This document shows, piece after piece, positions 7,951-17,750 of a stretch of 64,000 bases of DNA; position 1 is the stretch's first letter; each line of letters begins with the position of its first letter. Origin of the DNA: Larkinella rosea (lineage in GTDB: Bacteria > Bacteroidota > Bacteroidia > Cytophagales > Spirosomataceae); the NCBI RefSeq assembly GCF_003858635.1, contig NZ_RQJO01000008.1:620001-684000 (forward strand). Reading direction: 5' to 3'. The notes below the pieces were generated by a model. That model was not told where the DNA came from, searched no databases, and worked only from the letters and a program-made list of their open reading frames with translations. The position numbers and the translations under genes were made by a program.

Positions 7951-9036
7951 ATGGCAACAGAAAAACCCACACCCGTCAAAAAGTACCTTCCGCGTCTGAT
8001 CGTGCTGGTCGTTGTGGTGGCGGCTGCATTTTACGGATTTCAATCATACCGCTATAATCAACACTACGAAACCACCGATAACGCACAAATTGAAGGGAGC
8101 ACGGCTCCGGTTCTGGCGCGCGTAGCCGGTTACGTGCAGCAGGTTTCCGTCGAAGATTACGCCACCGTGAAACGGGGCCAGGAACTGATCACCGTTGATC
8201 CGCAGGAATACGAAGTGGCTTTGCAACAGGCCGAAGCCGATTACCAGCAAACACTGGCCGACATCCAGACCGCCCGGGCGGATTTGCAAAATGCGCAGGC
8301 CAGCTACCGCAATGTGCAACAGAATCTGAAAGTGACCCAGTCGAACGCCGACGTTCAGCAATCGCGCGTCACGAAAGCTGCCAACGACCTCAAGCGCGAC
8401 GAAAATCTTTACAAAGGCCAGTCATTAACGCAAAAACAACTCGAGGATTCGCGCAATAACGCCGAAGTTCAAAACCGGCAATACGAAGCGAATGTGCAGC
8501 AGATCGGTCTGGCCAAAACCTCGGAAGCCGTGGCTCAGGCCGCCATCGCGAAAGCCCAGGCCAATATCCTGAAAGCGCAGGCGCTCCTGAAAGTGAAACA
8601 GGCCGCCATCGACAACGCCAAACTCCGGTTGGGATACGCCAAAATTACGGCGCCGATTACCGGTAAAATTGGCAAAAGGGGCATCGTCGTGGGGCAATAC
8701 GTACAACCCGGCCAGAACCTGTTCACGATTGTCAACGACTCAACGTTCTGGGTCGTGGCCAACTTCAAGGAAACCCAGCTGGAGCACATGCGCGTTGGCC
8801 AACCGGTGGACGTGAAGGTCGATGCCTACCCGGATCTGGAGGTGAAAGGCAAGGTGGTGTCGCTCTCGGAAGCCACGGGGGCCAAGTTTGCCCTGCTGCC
8901 CGCCGACAACGCTTCCGGCAACTTCGTGAAAGTAACCCAACGGGTTCCGGTAAAAATTGAGATTGAGAATCCGGAGAAATACAAAGGCCTGCTGCGTGCC
9001 GGTTTGAGCACGGACATCGCCGTAAAAGTTCAGTAA
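7951..9036 (+). CDS. emrA: HlyD/EmrA-type membrane fusion protein of a multidrug pump
   Basis: 361 residues: cytoplasmic start, one membrane anchor (LIVLVVVVAAAFYGF, about 13-27), a first lipoyl half (GSTAPVLARVAGYVQQVSV), a long alpha-hairpin coiled coil (about 80-215, rich in Q, A and K), a second lipoyl half (GYAKITAPITGKIGKRGIV) and a beta-barrel domain (FWVVANFKETQLEHMRVG). This is the periplasmic adaptor that links the EmrB transporter to the outer-membrane TolC channel. It is first in a three-gene operon, with two bases separating its stop from the emrB start. Confidence 0.94.
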   Translation: MATEKPTPVKKYLPRLIVLVVVVAAAFYGFQSYRYNQHYETTDNAQIEGSTAPVLARVAGYVQQVSVEDYATVKRGQELITVDPQEYEVALQQAEADYQQTLADIQTARADLQNAQASYRNVQQNLKVTQSNADVQQSRVTKAANDLKRDENLYKGQSLTQKQLEDSRNNAEVQNRQYEANVQQIGLAKTSEAVAQAAIAKAQANILKAQALLKVKQAAIDNAKLRLGYAKITAPITGKIGKRGIVVGQYVQPGQNLFTIVNDSTFWVVANFKETQLEHMRVGQPVDVKVDAYPDLEVKGKVVSLSEATGAKFALLPADNASGNFVKVTQRVPVKIEIENPEKYKGLLRAGLSTDIAVKVQ

Positions 9037-9038
9037 GT

Positions 9039-10616
9039 ATGGCAGCATCAGGATTTAAACGATGGATTGTCGTCATTACCACCGTTTCGGCAGCTATTCT
9101 GGAACTGATCGACACGTCCATTGTGAACGTCGGTTTGACCCAGATGGCTGGGAATCTCGGGGTAACGATCGAAGACATTTCGTGGGTCGTAACGTCCTAC
9201 GCCATCGCCAACGTGATCATCATTCCGATGACCGGTTTTTTGCAGAACTACTTTGGCCGGAAGACGTATTACATCGGTTCCATTATTCTTTTCACGGTAG
9301 CCTCCTATTTATGCGGGATTGCCGATAATCTGTGGATGCTGGTGGCTTTCCGGTTTTTGCAGGGCATTGGCGGGGGCGCTTTGCTGTCGACTTCGCAGGG
9401 TATCATGTACGATGCGTTTCCGCCAAGTCAGCGCGCCATTGCTTCCGCGCTGTTCGGGATGGGCATTGTGATGGGCCCGACGCTCGGACCGACATTGGGA
9501 GGGTACATCATCGACAATTACCACTGGAGCTGGATGTTTTTCATCAACGTTCCGATCGGGATTCTGGCGGTTTTTCTCTGTACGACGTTTGTCGAGAAAC
9601 AACCCTACGAGTTCAATATCGACCGCAGCAAGATTCACATCGACCAGATCGGCATTCTGCTGCTGGCCGTGGGCGTGGGCAGTTTGCAGTACGTACTGGA
9701 ACGCGGTGAAGCCGACGACTGGTTCGACGATCATACGATTCTGTACCTGACCATTGTGGCAGCCATTGCCATTCCGCTGTTTCTCTGGTGGGAGTTGAAA
9801 ACGAAGAGTCCGGTGATGGATCTGCGGGTCGTCGGGCGAAACCGCAACCTGGCCATTGGTTCCATTCTGGTGTTTATTATCGGTTACGGTTTATTCACTT
9901 CCATTCTGCTGTTTCCGCTCTTTGCCCAGCGCATTGTCGGCTACACGGCAACCAAAACCGGTAACATCTTGATTCCGGGCGGGGCGGTTGCGCTGATCAT
10001 GTTTCCGGTGGTCGGGCGATCGATGGCGAGCGGTGTTTCTCCCCGGATTTTCGCGGTTCTCGGCTACCTGGCGTTCATTCTGTTCTGTTTCATGATGTCG
10101 AACCTCAACGCCGACGCTGGCGAACGCGATTTTACGTGGGCGCTGCTGGTGCGCGGGATGGGTCTGGCGATGATCAATGCGCCCCTGATCAATCAGTCGA
10201 TTTCAACGCTGAAACCGCAGGAACTGCCGACCGGTATTGCGTTCACCAATATGGTCAGGCAGTTGGGCGGGGCTTTCGGCGTGGCGATTACGAATACGTA
10301 CATTGCCCAACGTAGCGCCGTTCACCGCAGCGATCTGGTTTCGAATTTGCAACCCGGCGACGCGCTGACCACCGACCGACTGAATGCGATGGCGCAAAGT
10401 CTGGCGGCTCGGGGCGTCAACGCGCTCGATTCGGTCACGGGGGCTTACCGGAACCTCGATGCCATTATTTCCAAACAGGCGCTGATGATTTCGTACCTCG
10501 ATACCTTCCGACTCGCTGGTCTCTTTTTCGTGGTGACCTTGCCGCTGCTGTTCTTAATGCAAAACAAGAAAATGGACCCGGCAGCCGCCAAAGCAGCCGC
10601 TGATGCGGCCCATTAA
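9039..10616 (+). CDS. emrB: DHA2-family MFS drug:H+ antiporter, EmrB type
   Basis: 525 residues with about 14 membrane helices, as expected for DHA2/EmrB antiporters. Diagnostic segments are the N-terminal LELIDTSIVNVGLTQMAG (motif D1 with the conserved acidic residue), motif A-like NYFGRKTYYIGS, and the TM5 antiporter motif C-like segment GMGIVMGPTLGPTLGGYI (about 147-164). It exports hydrophobic compounds against the proton gradient. It is in the middle of the operon after the adaptor, with 53 bases before the TolC gene. Substrate unknown. Confidence 0.94.
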   Translation: MAASGFKRWIVVITTVSAAILELIDTSIVNVGLTQMAGNLGVTIEDISWVVTSYAIANVIIIPMTGFLQNYFGRKTYYIGSIILFTVASYLCGIADNLWMLVAFRFLQGIGGGALLSTSQGIMYDAFPPSQRAIASALFGMGIVMGPTLGPTLGGYIIDNYHWSWMFFINVPIGILAVFLCTTFVEKQPYEFNIDRSKIHIDQIGILLLAVGVGSLQYVLERGEADDWFDDHTILYLTIVAAIAIPLFLWWELKTKSPVMDLRVVGRNRNLAIGSILVFIIGYGLFTSILLFPLFAQRIVGYTATKTGNILIPGGAVALIMFPVVGRSMASGVSPRIFAVLGYLAFILFCFMMSNLNADAGERDFTWALLVRGMGLAMINAPLINQSISTLKPQELPTGIAFTNMVRQLGGAFGVAITNTYIAQRSAVHRSDLVSNLQPGDALTTDRLNAMAQSLAARGVNALDSVTGAYRNLDAIISKQALMISYLDTFRLAGLFFVVTLPLLFLMQNKKMDPAAAKAAADAAH

Positions 10617-10669
10617 TCAAAAATAAAAATCAGGGATGTGGCTTATCCACAACCTCTTACTGAACGAAA

Positions 10670-11968
10670 ATGAAACCATTCAATCTCTTTTTTATCACGC
10701 TGCTGATTACCACAACCGCGCAGGCCCAGTCGATTCCGGACGACCTGCGCGGGTTGATCAATCAGGCCAATACCAACTATCCGCGCCTGAAAGAACAGCA
10801 ACAGCTCCTCCGGGCGGGTGAGGTACGGGTCGATATTGCCCGCGCAGCTTACCAGCCGAACATTACCGGCAATGGAACGTATCAATACGTCACGCCCGTT
10901 GCCAAAGCCACCTTGCCGGTCAACGGGAACGACCAAACCATTCAGTTTCAGCCGAATCACAACATGAACGCCAACATTGGCGTGGGGCAAACGATTTATG
11001 ATTTTGGACGGACGGACGCCAGCATCCGGCAGGCGGCTGATCAGGTTCAGTTGTTGAGCCGGAATATTGAATTGACGCGGCAAACCCTGGGTTATCAGGT
11101 GGCGGCAGCCTATTACGGCATCGGTTTCCTGCAAAAAAGCATTGTCGTGCAGGATTCGGTGATCAAAGTGGCGCAGGGCAACATTCAGATATTTGCCAAT
11201 CGGTTACAGAACGGCGAGGCTCTGCAATACGATCTGCTGACCCAGCAGGTTCGGTTGAAAACCGCCCAGAATCGAAAAATTGATTTGCAGAACAATCTGG
11301 AGCGGCAACGGGCGTTATTGACGTATCTGACCGGCGATCCAAATCCGGCCATCAGTCCTGCTGCCGCCCAGTTTGAGGCACAGGTTCAGCCATTCACACT
11401 GGAAGGAAGCCTGCAAACGGCTCAAACCAATAACAAAGAAGTACAACTAGCGCAAGACCGGGTTCGGGTGGCCCAAACCGATGTGTTGGCCAATGAACGC
11501 AGCGGACGACCCAACCTGAGTTTTAACGGTTCGGCAGGTTTCAAAAACGGATACTTGCCGGATATTGCCGCGATGCGGTTTAACGTAGCCGCCGGGGTGA
11601 GCCTGAGCGTGCCGATTTATTCGGGAAAGCGGTACAGCCTGCAAAACCAGGCGGCCCGTCTGAACCTGGATGCGAGTCGGTACGCGGTGGAAAATGCCAA
11701 TGCGCAGCTGCGGCAGAATCTGGAACAGCTGAACGCCGATATCCGGAGTAATCAGCAGCGGTTGCAGAACCTGGAAACGCAGGTGTTACAGGCCCGCAAA
11801 GCCCTGGAAATTGCCCAGATCCGGTTGCGGTCCGGCGTGATTACACCGGTTGAATTGCAGAGTGCCGAAACCGGTATTGAAGAAGCGGAATTGGCCCGAT
11901 TGAATTATCAATACCAGCTTTTACTCAATCAGTTAGAGTACAAGCGCCTGTTGGGCGAAAATTTGTGA
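10670..11968 (+). CDS. TolC-family outer membrane efflux protein
   Basis: 432 residues with a signal peptide (cleavage after TTTAQAQ) and two internally duplicated outer-membrane-efflux (OEP) repeats forming the alpha-barrel, each with long Q- and A-rich helices, e.g. ARAAYQPNITGNGTYQY and ANERSGRPNLSFNGSAGF. It completes the EmrA-EmrB-TolC tripartite pump across both membranes. It is the last gene of the operon started at the MarR-regulated promoter. Confidence 0.93.
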   Translation: MKPFNLFFITLLITTTAQAQSIPDDLRGLINQANTNYPRLKEQQQLLRAGEVRVDIARAAYQPNITGNGTYQYVTPVAKATLPVNGNDQTIQFQPNHNMNANIGVGQTIYDFGRTDASIRQAADQVQLLSRNIELTRQTLGYQVAAAYYGIGFLQKSIVVQDSVIKVAQGNIQIFANRLQNGEALQYDLLTQQVRLKTAQNRKIDLQNNLERQRALLTYLTGDPNPAISPAAAQFEAQVQPFTLEGSLQTAQTNNKEVQLAQDRVRVAQTDVLANERSGRPNLSFNGSAGFKNGYLPDIAAMRFNVAAGVSLSVPIYSGKRYSLQNQAARLNLDASRYAVENANAQLRQNLEQLNADIRSNQQRLQNLETQVLQARKALEIAQIRLRSGVITPVELQSAETGIEEAELARLNYQYQLLLNQLEYKRLLGENL

Positions 11969-12113
11969 TGAACGGAACGAAAAGTTCATTGTCTGGTAAA
12001 CTAAAAAAGAAAACCGACGGTTCTTTGAACGTGGTTCCGTCACGGATAACCGCTCTCACACACCGGCAGATGCTCGTCTGCACAACTAGACAACCTGAAA
12101 ACAGTATACCACT

Positions 12114-12353
12114 ATGAAAGATCGCGTCACTAACATCCTCAAGAATTTCGGCATTAAGGAATCGGCCATTCACCCTACCGTTCACTTTACGCGCGACCTG
12201 GGTCTTGATAGCCTGGATACGGTTGATTTAATTATGCAGCTGGAGCAGGAATTCGGCGTTCGGATTCCCGACGAAGATTACTCGAAATTAACTACTTTTC
12301 AGGGCGTTGTCGATTATTTGCAGACCGAACAACACGTCGCCCTGCAGGACTGA
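12114..12353 (+). CDS. Acyl carrier protein
   Basis: 79 residues, the usual ACP size. The phosphopantetheine attachment site is Ser38 in LGLDSLDTVDLIMQLEQEF. The protein is acidic and helical, and carries acyl chains as thioesters on its prosthetic group. It stands alone with its own terminator rather than in a fab cluster, so it could be a second ACP serving a specialised pathway rather than the housekeeping AcpP. Start ATG is the only one in range; 145 bases separate it from the TolC gene. Confidence 0.93.
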   Translation: MKDRVTNILKNFGIKESAIHPTVHFTRDLGLDSLDTVDLIMQLEQEFGVRIPDEDYSKLTTFQGVVDYLQTEQHVALQD

Positions 12354-12378
12354 TCCAATTCCGGAAATACGGTTTTAT

Positions 12379-12421
12379 AAAAACCGGAATGCAACCTCAA
12401 CAGGCCAGCATTCCGGTTTTT
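12379..12421. terminator. Bidirectional terminator between ACP and ComB genes
   Basis: Fourteen-base perfect stem AAAAACCGGAATGC/GCATTCCGGTTTTT around a 15-base loop, with T-rich sequence after it on both strands. It separates two convergent genes. Confidence 0.85.
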
Positions 12422-12473
12422 CTTTTTACGTCTGTTGATAACAGAGCGCCGATTCCATTTACTGCCCTTCTTT

Positions 12474-13190
12474 CTACACCTCCATACTCACCAGTGCACT
12501 CCCGCGTAAAACCGGAATGACGTCGTATAGGTCGTGCTGCAAACAGTAAATAATGTCTTTGTGAATGCTCAGCCGGTGAAGCCGCCGGACGTGGGAGGAA
12601 GGAGCCAGGTAAGCGGGCAGATCGTTTTTGGCCTGGGCATAGAGCCGCCACGCCATCAAACCACTGTCTTCCGGAATCATGTATTCGTCTTTGAGCCGCT
12701 CGATCAGTGCACCGGCAAACAGGGTATCCTCCAGGTTGACGCGCCCTTTCCAGCCCGCGCACAAAATCAACACATCGTAGCGCTCCCCCTGTAAAAACCG
12801 TACCACCGCTTCCAGATTCAGAAACGACCCGACCAGCACTTTCACAGCGTTCCGCGAGCGGGTGATGGCGTAGGTTCCGTTGGTGGTGGTCATGGCAATG
12901 TTGGCACCAATGAGCCGCTCGTCCATGTAGCTGAACGGCGAGTTGTCCAGATCAAACCCTTCTACTTTTTGGGCGTTGCGTTCGGCGGCCGCCAGATAAC
13001 CCCGGCTCTGCAGCTGGCTGCATTCCTCGATCGTCGCGACGGGCGTGATGCTGTTGACGCCGTGGGCGAAAGCCGTCACCATGCACGAGGTGGCCCGGAA
13101 GACGTCGGCAACGACCACAATGGAATTTTCGAGGGAATCGGTATGAAGGTGGAGTAAATCAGGAGTCAGGCAGACGTCGATGGTTTTCAA
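12474..13190 (-). CDS. comB: 2-phosphosulfolactate phosphatase (ComB family)
   Basis: 238 residues. ComB hydrolyses 2-phospho-3-sulfolactate to 3-sulfolactate, a step of coenzyme M synthesis in archaea, using Mg2+. Family hallmarks: VVVADVFRATSCMVTAFAHG (about 25-44), AAERNAQKVEGFDLDNSP (about 68-85), the MTTTNGT motif (100-106) and LCAGWKGRVNLEDTLFAGAL. Many bacteria without coenzyme M carry ComB, so the actual substrate is uncertain. It lies downstream of gcvT on the same strand, separated by a long palindrome. Confidence 0.92.
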   Translation of the reverse strand: MKTIDVCLTPDLLHLHTDSLENSIVVVADVFRATSCMVTAFAHGVNSITPVATIEECSQLQSRGYLAAAERNAQKVEGFDLDNSPFSYMDERLIGANIAMTTTNGTYAITRSRNAVKVLVGSFLNLEAVVRFLQGERYDVLILCAGWKGRVNLEDTLFAGALIERLKDEYMIPEDSGLMAWRLYAQAKNDLPAYLAPSSHVRRLHRLSIHKDIIYCLQHDLYDVIPVLRGSALVSMEV

Positions 13191-13206
13191 GGGAACGATT
13201 TTTAAT

Positions 13207-13284
13207 GTTTACGGTATTCGGTTTACGGGAGCTGACGCAAGCTAAAAAGAACGCGTTAGCCACCGTAAACCGACTACTGTAAAC
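13207..13284. repeat. Long intergenic palindrome, family A copy 1
   Basis: Arms of 32 bases (13207-13238 and 13253-13284) with about five mismatches and a 14-base loop, placed between gcvT and comB. The arm sequence (GTTTACGGTATTCGG... GCTGACGC) is clearly related to the perfect palindrome at 35223-35304. Confidence 0.8.
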
Positions 13285-13289
13285 GGCCT

Positions 13290-14384
13290 TTAATTCTTCA
13301 CAAAAGGTAATTTCACAACCTGCGCCTTCAGCAGCCGGTCGCGGACTTTGACGAATAGTTCGGAACCCGGTTTGCTGTATTCGGTCGGCACATAGCCCAT
13401 GCCGATGCCTTTGCCGAGCGTGGGCGATTGCGTGCCGGAGGTAACTTCGCCGATCCGGTTGCCGTCGGCGTCGCAGAGTTCGTAATGACTACGCGGAATG
13501 CCCCGGTCGATGAGCTCAAACCCGACGAGTTTACGTTTCAGCCCTTCTTTTTTCTGGTGTTGCAGGTTGTCGGAATTGACAAACGGTTTGGTGAACTTCG
13601 TTACCCAGCCTAACCCGGCTTCCAGGGGCGAAACCGTATCGTCCACGTCGTTGCCGTAGAGACAGTACCCCATCTCGAGCCGCAGCGTATCGCGCGCACC
13701 CAGACCGATGGGTTTGATGCCGTATGGCGCACCGGCTTCGAAAATCGCTTTCCAGACGGATTCGGCCTGTTCGTTGGCGACGTAAATTTCAAAACCGCCC
13801 GCACCGGTGTAGCCCGTTGCCGAAATAATGACATTCGGAAAACCGGCAAAATCCGCTTTTTCGAACGTATAATACGACATGGAATCCAGCAGAACATTTG
13901 TCAGCGGTTGCAGCGCCTGAGCCGCCAGCGGGCCCTGAACCGCAAATAGACAGGTGCCGTCCGATATATTGACCATCTCCAGCCCGTCGCCGAAATCGTT
14001 CTGACTCTGAATCCAGTTCCAGTCTTTTTCGATGTTCGACGCGTTGACCACCAGCAAGTATTCGATGGGGCTGATCTGATAAACAAGCAGATCGTCGACG
14101 ACGCCACCCTGATCGTTCGGCAGGTAGCTGTATTGCACCTTGCCGTCGTAGAGCAGCGAGGCATCGTTGGCCGACACTTTCTGAATCAGATCCAGGGCTT
14201 TTTCGCCTTTCAGAATGAACTCGCCCATGTGCGATACATCGAAAACGCCGACGCCGTTGCGGACGGTCTGGTGTTCTTCAATGTCGGACGAATACCGCAC
14301 TGGCATCAGAAAACCAGCAAACGGCACCATTTTTGCCCCGAGTTGTTCGTGAAGGCGTTCGAGCGGTACGTGCTTTAATTCCAT
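13290..14384 (-). CDS. gcvT: Aminomethyltransferase, glycine cleavage T protein
   Basis: 364 residues from the ATG at 14384; an upstream ATG at 14429 would add 15 atypical residues ([15 protein letters not shown]), so the internal start [18 protein letters not shown] is preferred. GcvT transfers the methylene group from the aminomethyl lipoyl H protein to tetrahydrofolate and releases ammonia. Typical segments: [22 protein letters not shown] (with the catalytic aspartate), [31 protein letters not shown]. gcvH and gcvP are not in the window. Confidence 0.95.
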   Translation of the reverse strand: MELKHVPLERLHEQLGAKMVPFAGFLMPVRYSSDIEEHQTVRNGVGVFDVSHMGEFILKGEKALDLIQKVSANDASLLYDGKVQYSYLPNDQGGVVDDLLVYQISPIEYLLVVNASNIEKDWNWIQSQNDFGDGLEMVNISDGTCLFAVQGPLAAQALQPLTNVLLDSMSYYTFEKADFAGFPNVIISATGYTGAGGFEIYVANEQAESVWKAIFEAGAPYGIKPIGLGARDTLRLEMGYCLYGNDVDDTVSPLEAGLGWVTKFTKPFVNSDNLQHQKKEGLKRKLVGFELIDRGIPRSHYELCDADGNRIGEVTSGTQSPTLGKGIGMGYVPTEYSKPGSELFVKVRDRLLKAQVVKLPFVKN

Positions 14385-14442
14385 AAAACGGAAGAAGTGA
14401 AAATGCAGTCGGATTCCGGTTCCACGCATCGATCGCGCGCCT

Positions 14443-14450
14443 TATCTTTG
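14443..14450 (+). promoter_or_regulatory. Candidate -7 element for the downstream secreted protein
   Basis: TATCTTTG matches the Bacteroidota -7 consensus TAnnTTTG. A TTC instead of TTG lies 20 bases upstream (14420-14422). Start codon of the next gene is 41 bases downstream. Confidence 0.5.
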
Positions 14451-14490
14451 AACCCGAATCACAAAACTACCGAATTGTTGACGGTTTTCC

Positions 14491-15399
14491 ATGTATACAA
14501 ACGCCCGCTGCCGGTTTCTGTTTCTGATTGTCTTTTTATTTACTTCTTTTTATGTGTTTGCTCAAACGACTCTGAAAGGCCAGGTGCTGATCGAAACCGA
14601 TGGGCAGCCGGTTGCCTACGCGCTCATCACCGAACCGCAACACCGGTTTGGGACCTACGCCGATGCGCAGGGCCGGTTTACCGCCACGATTCCGGCGGGC
14701 ATCGATACGCTGCTGATTAGCTGCGTCGGCTTTGAGACTCTGCTGTTGCCGCTGGCCGGATTGTCTGAATCCACGGCGTACCGACTGCGTGCGAAGCCCA
14801 ATGTCCTGACCGAAATTGTGGTTCGGGGCCGAAAACCGCGCCTTGCGACGGTGGGGGCCACGCGGAAGCGGGCGCCGATTGTCTGGGGAAATTGCTCGGG
14901 TCGGAACATTGAGTTTGCGCTGCACGTCCGCAACACCAACGGGATTCAGGGGTATTTGCACCGGGTTTCGTACCTGATTGCGCGCGGGGGCATGCCGACG
15001 GCGCCATTTCGGGTGCGCGTATATGCCATCACGGACGGTGAGCCAGGCGCGGATCTGCTGCCGCAGAGCGTGGTAACGTCCGCCCGCCGGGGCAATACCT
15101 GGTGCGAAGTCGATCTGTCGCGCTACCAGATTGCGTTTCCGAAAGAAGGCTTATTCATTGCCATGGAATGGCTTCCGACCGACGAAGCCCGGTACAAATT
15201 TGCGACCTCGTTTAAAATGCCGGACGGTCAGAAAAATGCGCGGGAGTGTTTCGGGCAATACCTGGCGTTCAACCGCGAACTCCGCACGGCGACCTACTGG
15301 GAGCGCATCAACGGCGGAACCTGGCGACGCAACGCGCCCCTTTCGCGCGTCGGCCTGGGCGAACACCCGGTGATTCAGGCGAAGATTGCGCTGGAGTAA
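14491..15399 (+). CDS. Secreted protein with carboxypeptidase-like regulatory domain
   Basis: 302 residues. A signal peptide (FLFLIVFLFTSFYVFAQ, cleavage after residue ~25) leads into a CarbopepD_reg-2 type beta-sandwich (TTLKGQVLIETDGQPVAYAL ... LLISCVGFETLLLPLAG, about 26-95), as also found at the N-terminus of TonB-dependent receptors and cell-surface proteins. The remaining ~190 residues (from about LHVRNTNGIQGYL) form an uncharacterised beta-rich domain common behind this module in Bacteroidota. No membrane barrel follows, so it is probably a free periplasmic or surface protein. Function unknown. Confidence 0.82.
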   Translation: MYTNARCRFLFLIVFLFTSFYVFAQTTLKGQVLIETDGQPVAYALITEPQHRFGTYADAQGRFTATIPAGIDTLLISCVGFETLLLPLAGLSESTAYRLRAKPNVLTEIVVRGRKPRLATVGATRKRAPIVWGNCSGRNIEFALHVRNTNGIQGYLHRVSYLIARGGMPTAPFRVRVYAITDGEPGADLLPQSVVTSARRGNTWCEVDLSRYQIAFPKEGLFIAMEWLPTDEARYKFATSFKMPDGQKNARECFGQYLAFNRELRTATYWERINGGTWRRNAPLSRVGLGEHPVIQAKIALE

Positions 15400-15451
15400 T
15401 GACTACCTGACCAGGATTTCGTATCTTGGCTTTGTTAACGCAGACTCAACA

Positions 15452-16066
15452 ATGGGAACGATTGTCATTAAAGAGCAGATCAAACGCCGAAATCCGAAAG
15501 TGCCCGATTACCTGGTTTATGAGAAATTGGGCCGACGCACCTTGTATTACAAAGGATACAAAGAGGTGCTGGCGGGACGCAAAACACCGGAAGAAATTAT
15601 GGGTTGCAGCGATATTCAGGGAGCGGTCGTGGCGGCTCTGTTGGGCCATTTATATACCCACATCAACCGGAAAGCTTATTTACTGACCACCAACGAAGTG
15701 GGGTTACTTATGCCGAACCTAGGCCGAACCGCTAACGATATTGCGATTTTCGACCGCAGTACAATTACAGAATTGCACGGAAAGTATTTCAAAATACCGC
15801 CCAAAGTGGTGATTGAATTTGACATCAAAGTGGACGTAGAAGAGTATGCCGCCGGTGACCAGGATTACATCTGGGACAAAACCGATAAACTGCTGGCCTT
15901 CGGCGTCGAACGAGTGATCTGGATCACCTCCGCAGCCCGGAAAGTATTCGTAGCCGGACGTAACGAACCCTGGATTACGCAAACCTGGGCCGATAATGTG
16001 ACGGTTTTGGAAGATTGCACGCTGAATCTGGCGGAGTTGTTACGGGAAGAGGGGATTTCGTTTTGA
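15452..16066 (+). CDS. Uma2 family (DUF820) putative endonuclease-fold protein
   Basis: 204 residues from the ATG at 15452 (MGTIVIKEQ). A longer frame from 15386 would overlap the previous gene and add atypical residues. The Uma2/DUF820 family has a PD-(D/E)XK nuclease fold: here AGRKTPEEIMGCSDIQGAVV, then TANDIAIFDRS with the conserved aspartate, and PPKVVIEFDIKVD, a strand in place of the usual PPDLVVEVxSP. The motif has FDIKVD where E-x-x-S is common, so nuclease activity is uncertain. Family members are abundant in mobile contexts but their role is unproven. Confidence 0.85.
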   Translation: MGTIVIKEQIKRRNPKVPDYLVYEKLGRRTLYYKGYKEVLAGRKTPEEIMGCSDIQGAVVAALLGHLYTHINRKAYLLTTNEVGLLMPNLGRTANDIAIFDRSTITELHGKYFKIPPKVVIEFDIKVDVEEYAAGDQDYIWDKTDKLLAFGVERVIWITSAARKVFVAGRNEPWITQTWADNVTVLEDCTLNLAELLREEGISF

Positions 16067-16146
16067 TAGTAAATTTTTAAATTTATACCCCGGTTAAATA
16101 TCCAATAAAAGCAAATTTTTATGATTTAAATTAAATAGAAATATTT

Positions 16147-17081
16147 CTATTTAATTGGTTGGGCTATAGGGTTTCTGTGCTTATCTCGATACCATAAAAA
16201 CCATTCTGCATACTCTTTTTTGTGCATAGATATGGTTTTACTCATCATTAAATTGAAAATTACGAGACTGAACATAATAGTTAATTCGGCGATCGATTGA
16301 GCTTCTTCCATATTTCTTAATTGCACGACTGCTCCATTACCATCATCACCACTTATTAGAACTTTGGTTGAAAGATCGGTACCATGTGTCTGATTAGACC
16401 AAATCTTGTAATAAAACTCATGTAGATCAAACCGGTTTATTCTCATGGCCAGCCATTTTACTGATTTTGGCCCCTCAAATAGCGAATACCACTTGATATC
16501 TGCGTTTTTAGTGTTATTGCCGGTTAGTTTTAAGTACTCAATACGAGCTTCTTTATATTGAGGCATATTAATAAGTGATTCCTGATTTTTATAAGCACGA
16601 ATTATGTCTTTAATAGGAGATAAGTTGGATATTATAAAACCATGTTTTTTTAAACCTTCTAGTAAATTTTTATTTTCAATAGTATTCGGAATTAGTTGCT
16701 TGTAATAATTTAGTTTTCGGTAATAATCAACGAGCAAAAAGCATGCAGCACGGCGTTTTCTGTCTTTTTCAAGTAAATATTCTAAGCTAAAATAAGTCTC
16801 TAAAAGGGCACGTAACTGTACTTTACAAGGAACAATAATCCCATTTTTATTTGCACAGATATTGCATCAATAAGCTCCAATATGTATCTAAATAATAGTG
16901 CTTCTGCTAAGTCTATTTCGTTTCGTTCTTCTAGTCTTCCTTTACCTTCCTCAAGGTGCCACGCCAGAATGTGTGTTCCAAAACAGACCAGTTCATGGAG
17001 TGCATTATAATATAAATTCATTATTGAATCCGCTTTGGGATCAATTGGTAATGGTAATAAATCTTCTATCGGTTTTGTCAT
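16147..17081 (-). pseudogene. DUF5677-like protein, disrupted by a one-base frameshift
   Basis: Two minus-strand frames make one protein. The first (17081 to 16800) reads normally to IDAISVQIK; its own continuation is then frame-shifted. The second frame is open from about 16866 and continues NGIIVPCKVQLRALLETYFS and on to 16147, giving a DUF5677-like helix with the LRALLETYFSLEYL signature. Adding one A to the A5 run (T5 at 16844-16848 on the plus strand) restores an unbroken protein of about 311 residues. The region is AT-rich compared with its neighbours, suggesting transfer. It may be a true pseudogene, a phase-variable gene, or a homopolymer sequencing error. DUF5677 proteins are often linked to defence or stress loci, but function is unknown. 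Confidence 0.75.
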
Positions 17082-17255
17082 TTACTCTATCTTAGGAAAA
17101 GTAAGTTGATGCAGAGAAGGATTACACAAACTAATATAATTTCTTCAAATTATAGTCTTCTCCAAATAAAACCAAATTTCATTAGTATAATTTTTTGCCG
17201 GCAATCACCCCTCAATTTGACGCATTTACACCCGTCCCATTTCACCCTTCCCCAC

Positions 17256-17263
17256 TACTTTTG
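17256..17263 (+). promoter_or_regulatory. Candidate -7 element for the YdeI-like gene
   Basis: TACTTTTG fits TAnnTTTG and lies 40 bases before the ATG at 17304. No TTG was found at the expected distance upstream. Confidence 0.4.
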
Positions 17264-17303
17264 TTATGTAAACTTTAACACACGGTAACCAACCCCAACT
17301 CCC

Positions 17304-17750
17304 ATGAAATTCCAAACAACCCTGCTCAGCCACGGAAAAACCGCTACGGGCGTGGAGGTGCCGCCGGAGGTGGTGGCCAGTCTGGGAACGAGTAAGAAGC
17401 CCGCGGTTCGGGTGACGATCAACGGGTTTACCTACCGGAGTAGCGTGGCCGTCATGGGCGGCAAATTTTTGCTGGGCGTCAGTGCCGAAAACCGGGCGGG
17501 CGCGGGCGTAGCCGCCGGGGATGTCATCGAAGTGGAGCTGGAACTCGATACCGAACCCCGCGAAGTGGCACTCCCGGCCGATTTTGTAAGTGCTTTGGAA
17601 GAAAACGCCGACGCGAAGCGGTTTTTTGAGGGCCTGTCGTACAGCAACAAACGACGCCATATCCTGAGCATCGAAGACGCCAAAACCGAGGAGACCCGGC
17701 AAGGGCGCATTGTGAAAGCGATCCAACTATTTCAGGAAGGAAAAGTTTAA
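17304..17750 (+). CDS. YdeI/OmpD-associated family protein with DUF1905 domain
   Basis: 148 residues. The N-terminal half is a DUF1905 beta-barrel (KTATGVEVPPEVVASLG ... VRVTINGFTYRSSVAVMGG); the C-terminal half carries the YdeI motif with FFEGLSYSNKRRHILSIED and a terminal helix. Related proteins have been called bacteriocin-protection proteins, but direct evidence is thin. It is a single gene, convergent with the SGNH-like gene; a hairpin at 17751-17777 closes both. Confidence 0.9.
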   Translation: MKFQTTLLSHGKTATGVEVPPEVVASLGTSKKPAVRVTINGFTYRSSVAVMGGKFLLGVSAENRAGAGVAAGDVIEVELELDTEPREVALPADFVSALEENADAKRFFEGLSYSNKRRHILSIEDAKTEETRQGRIVKAIQLFQEGKV

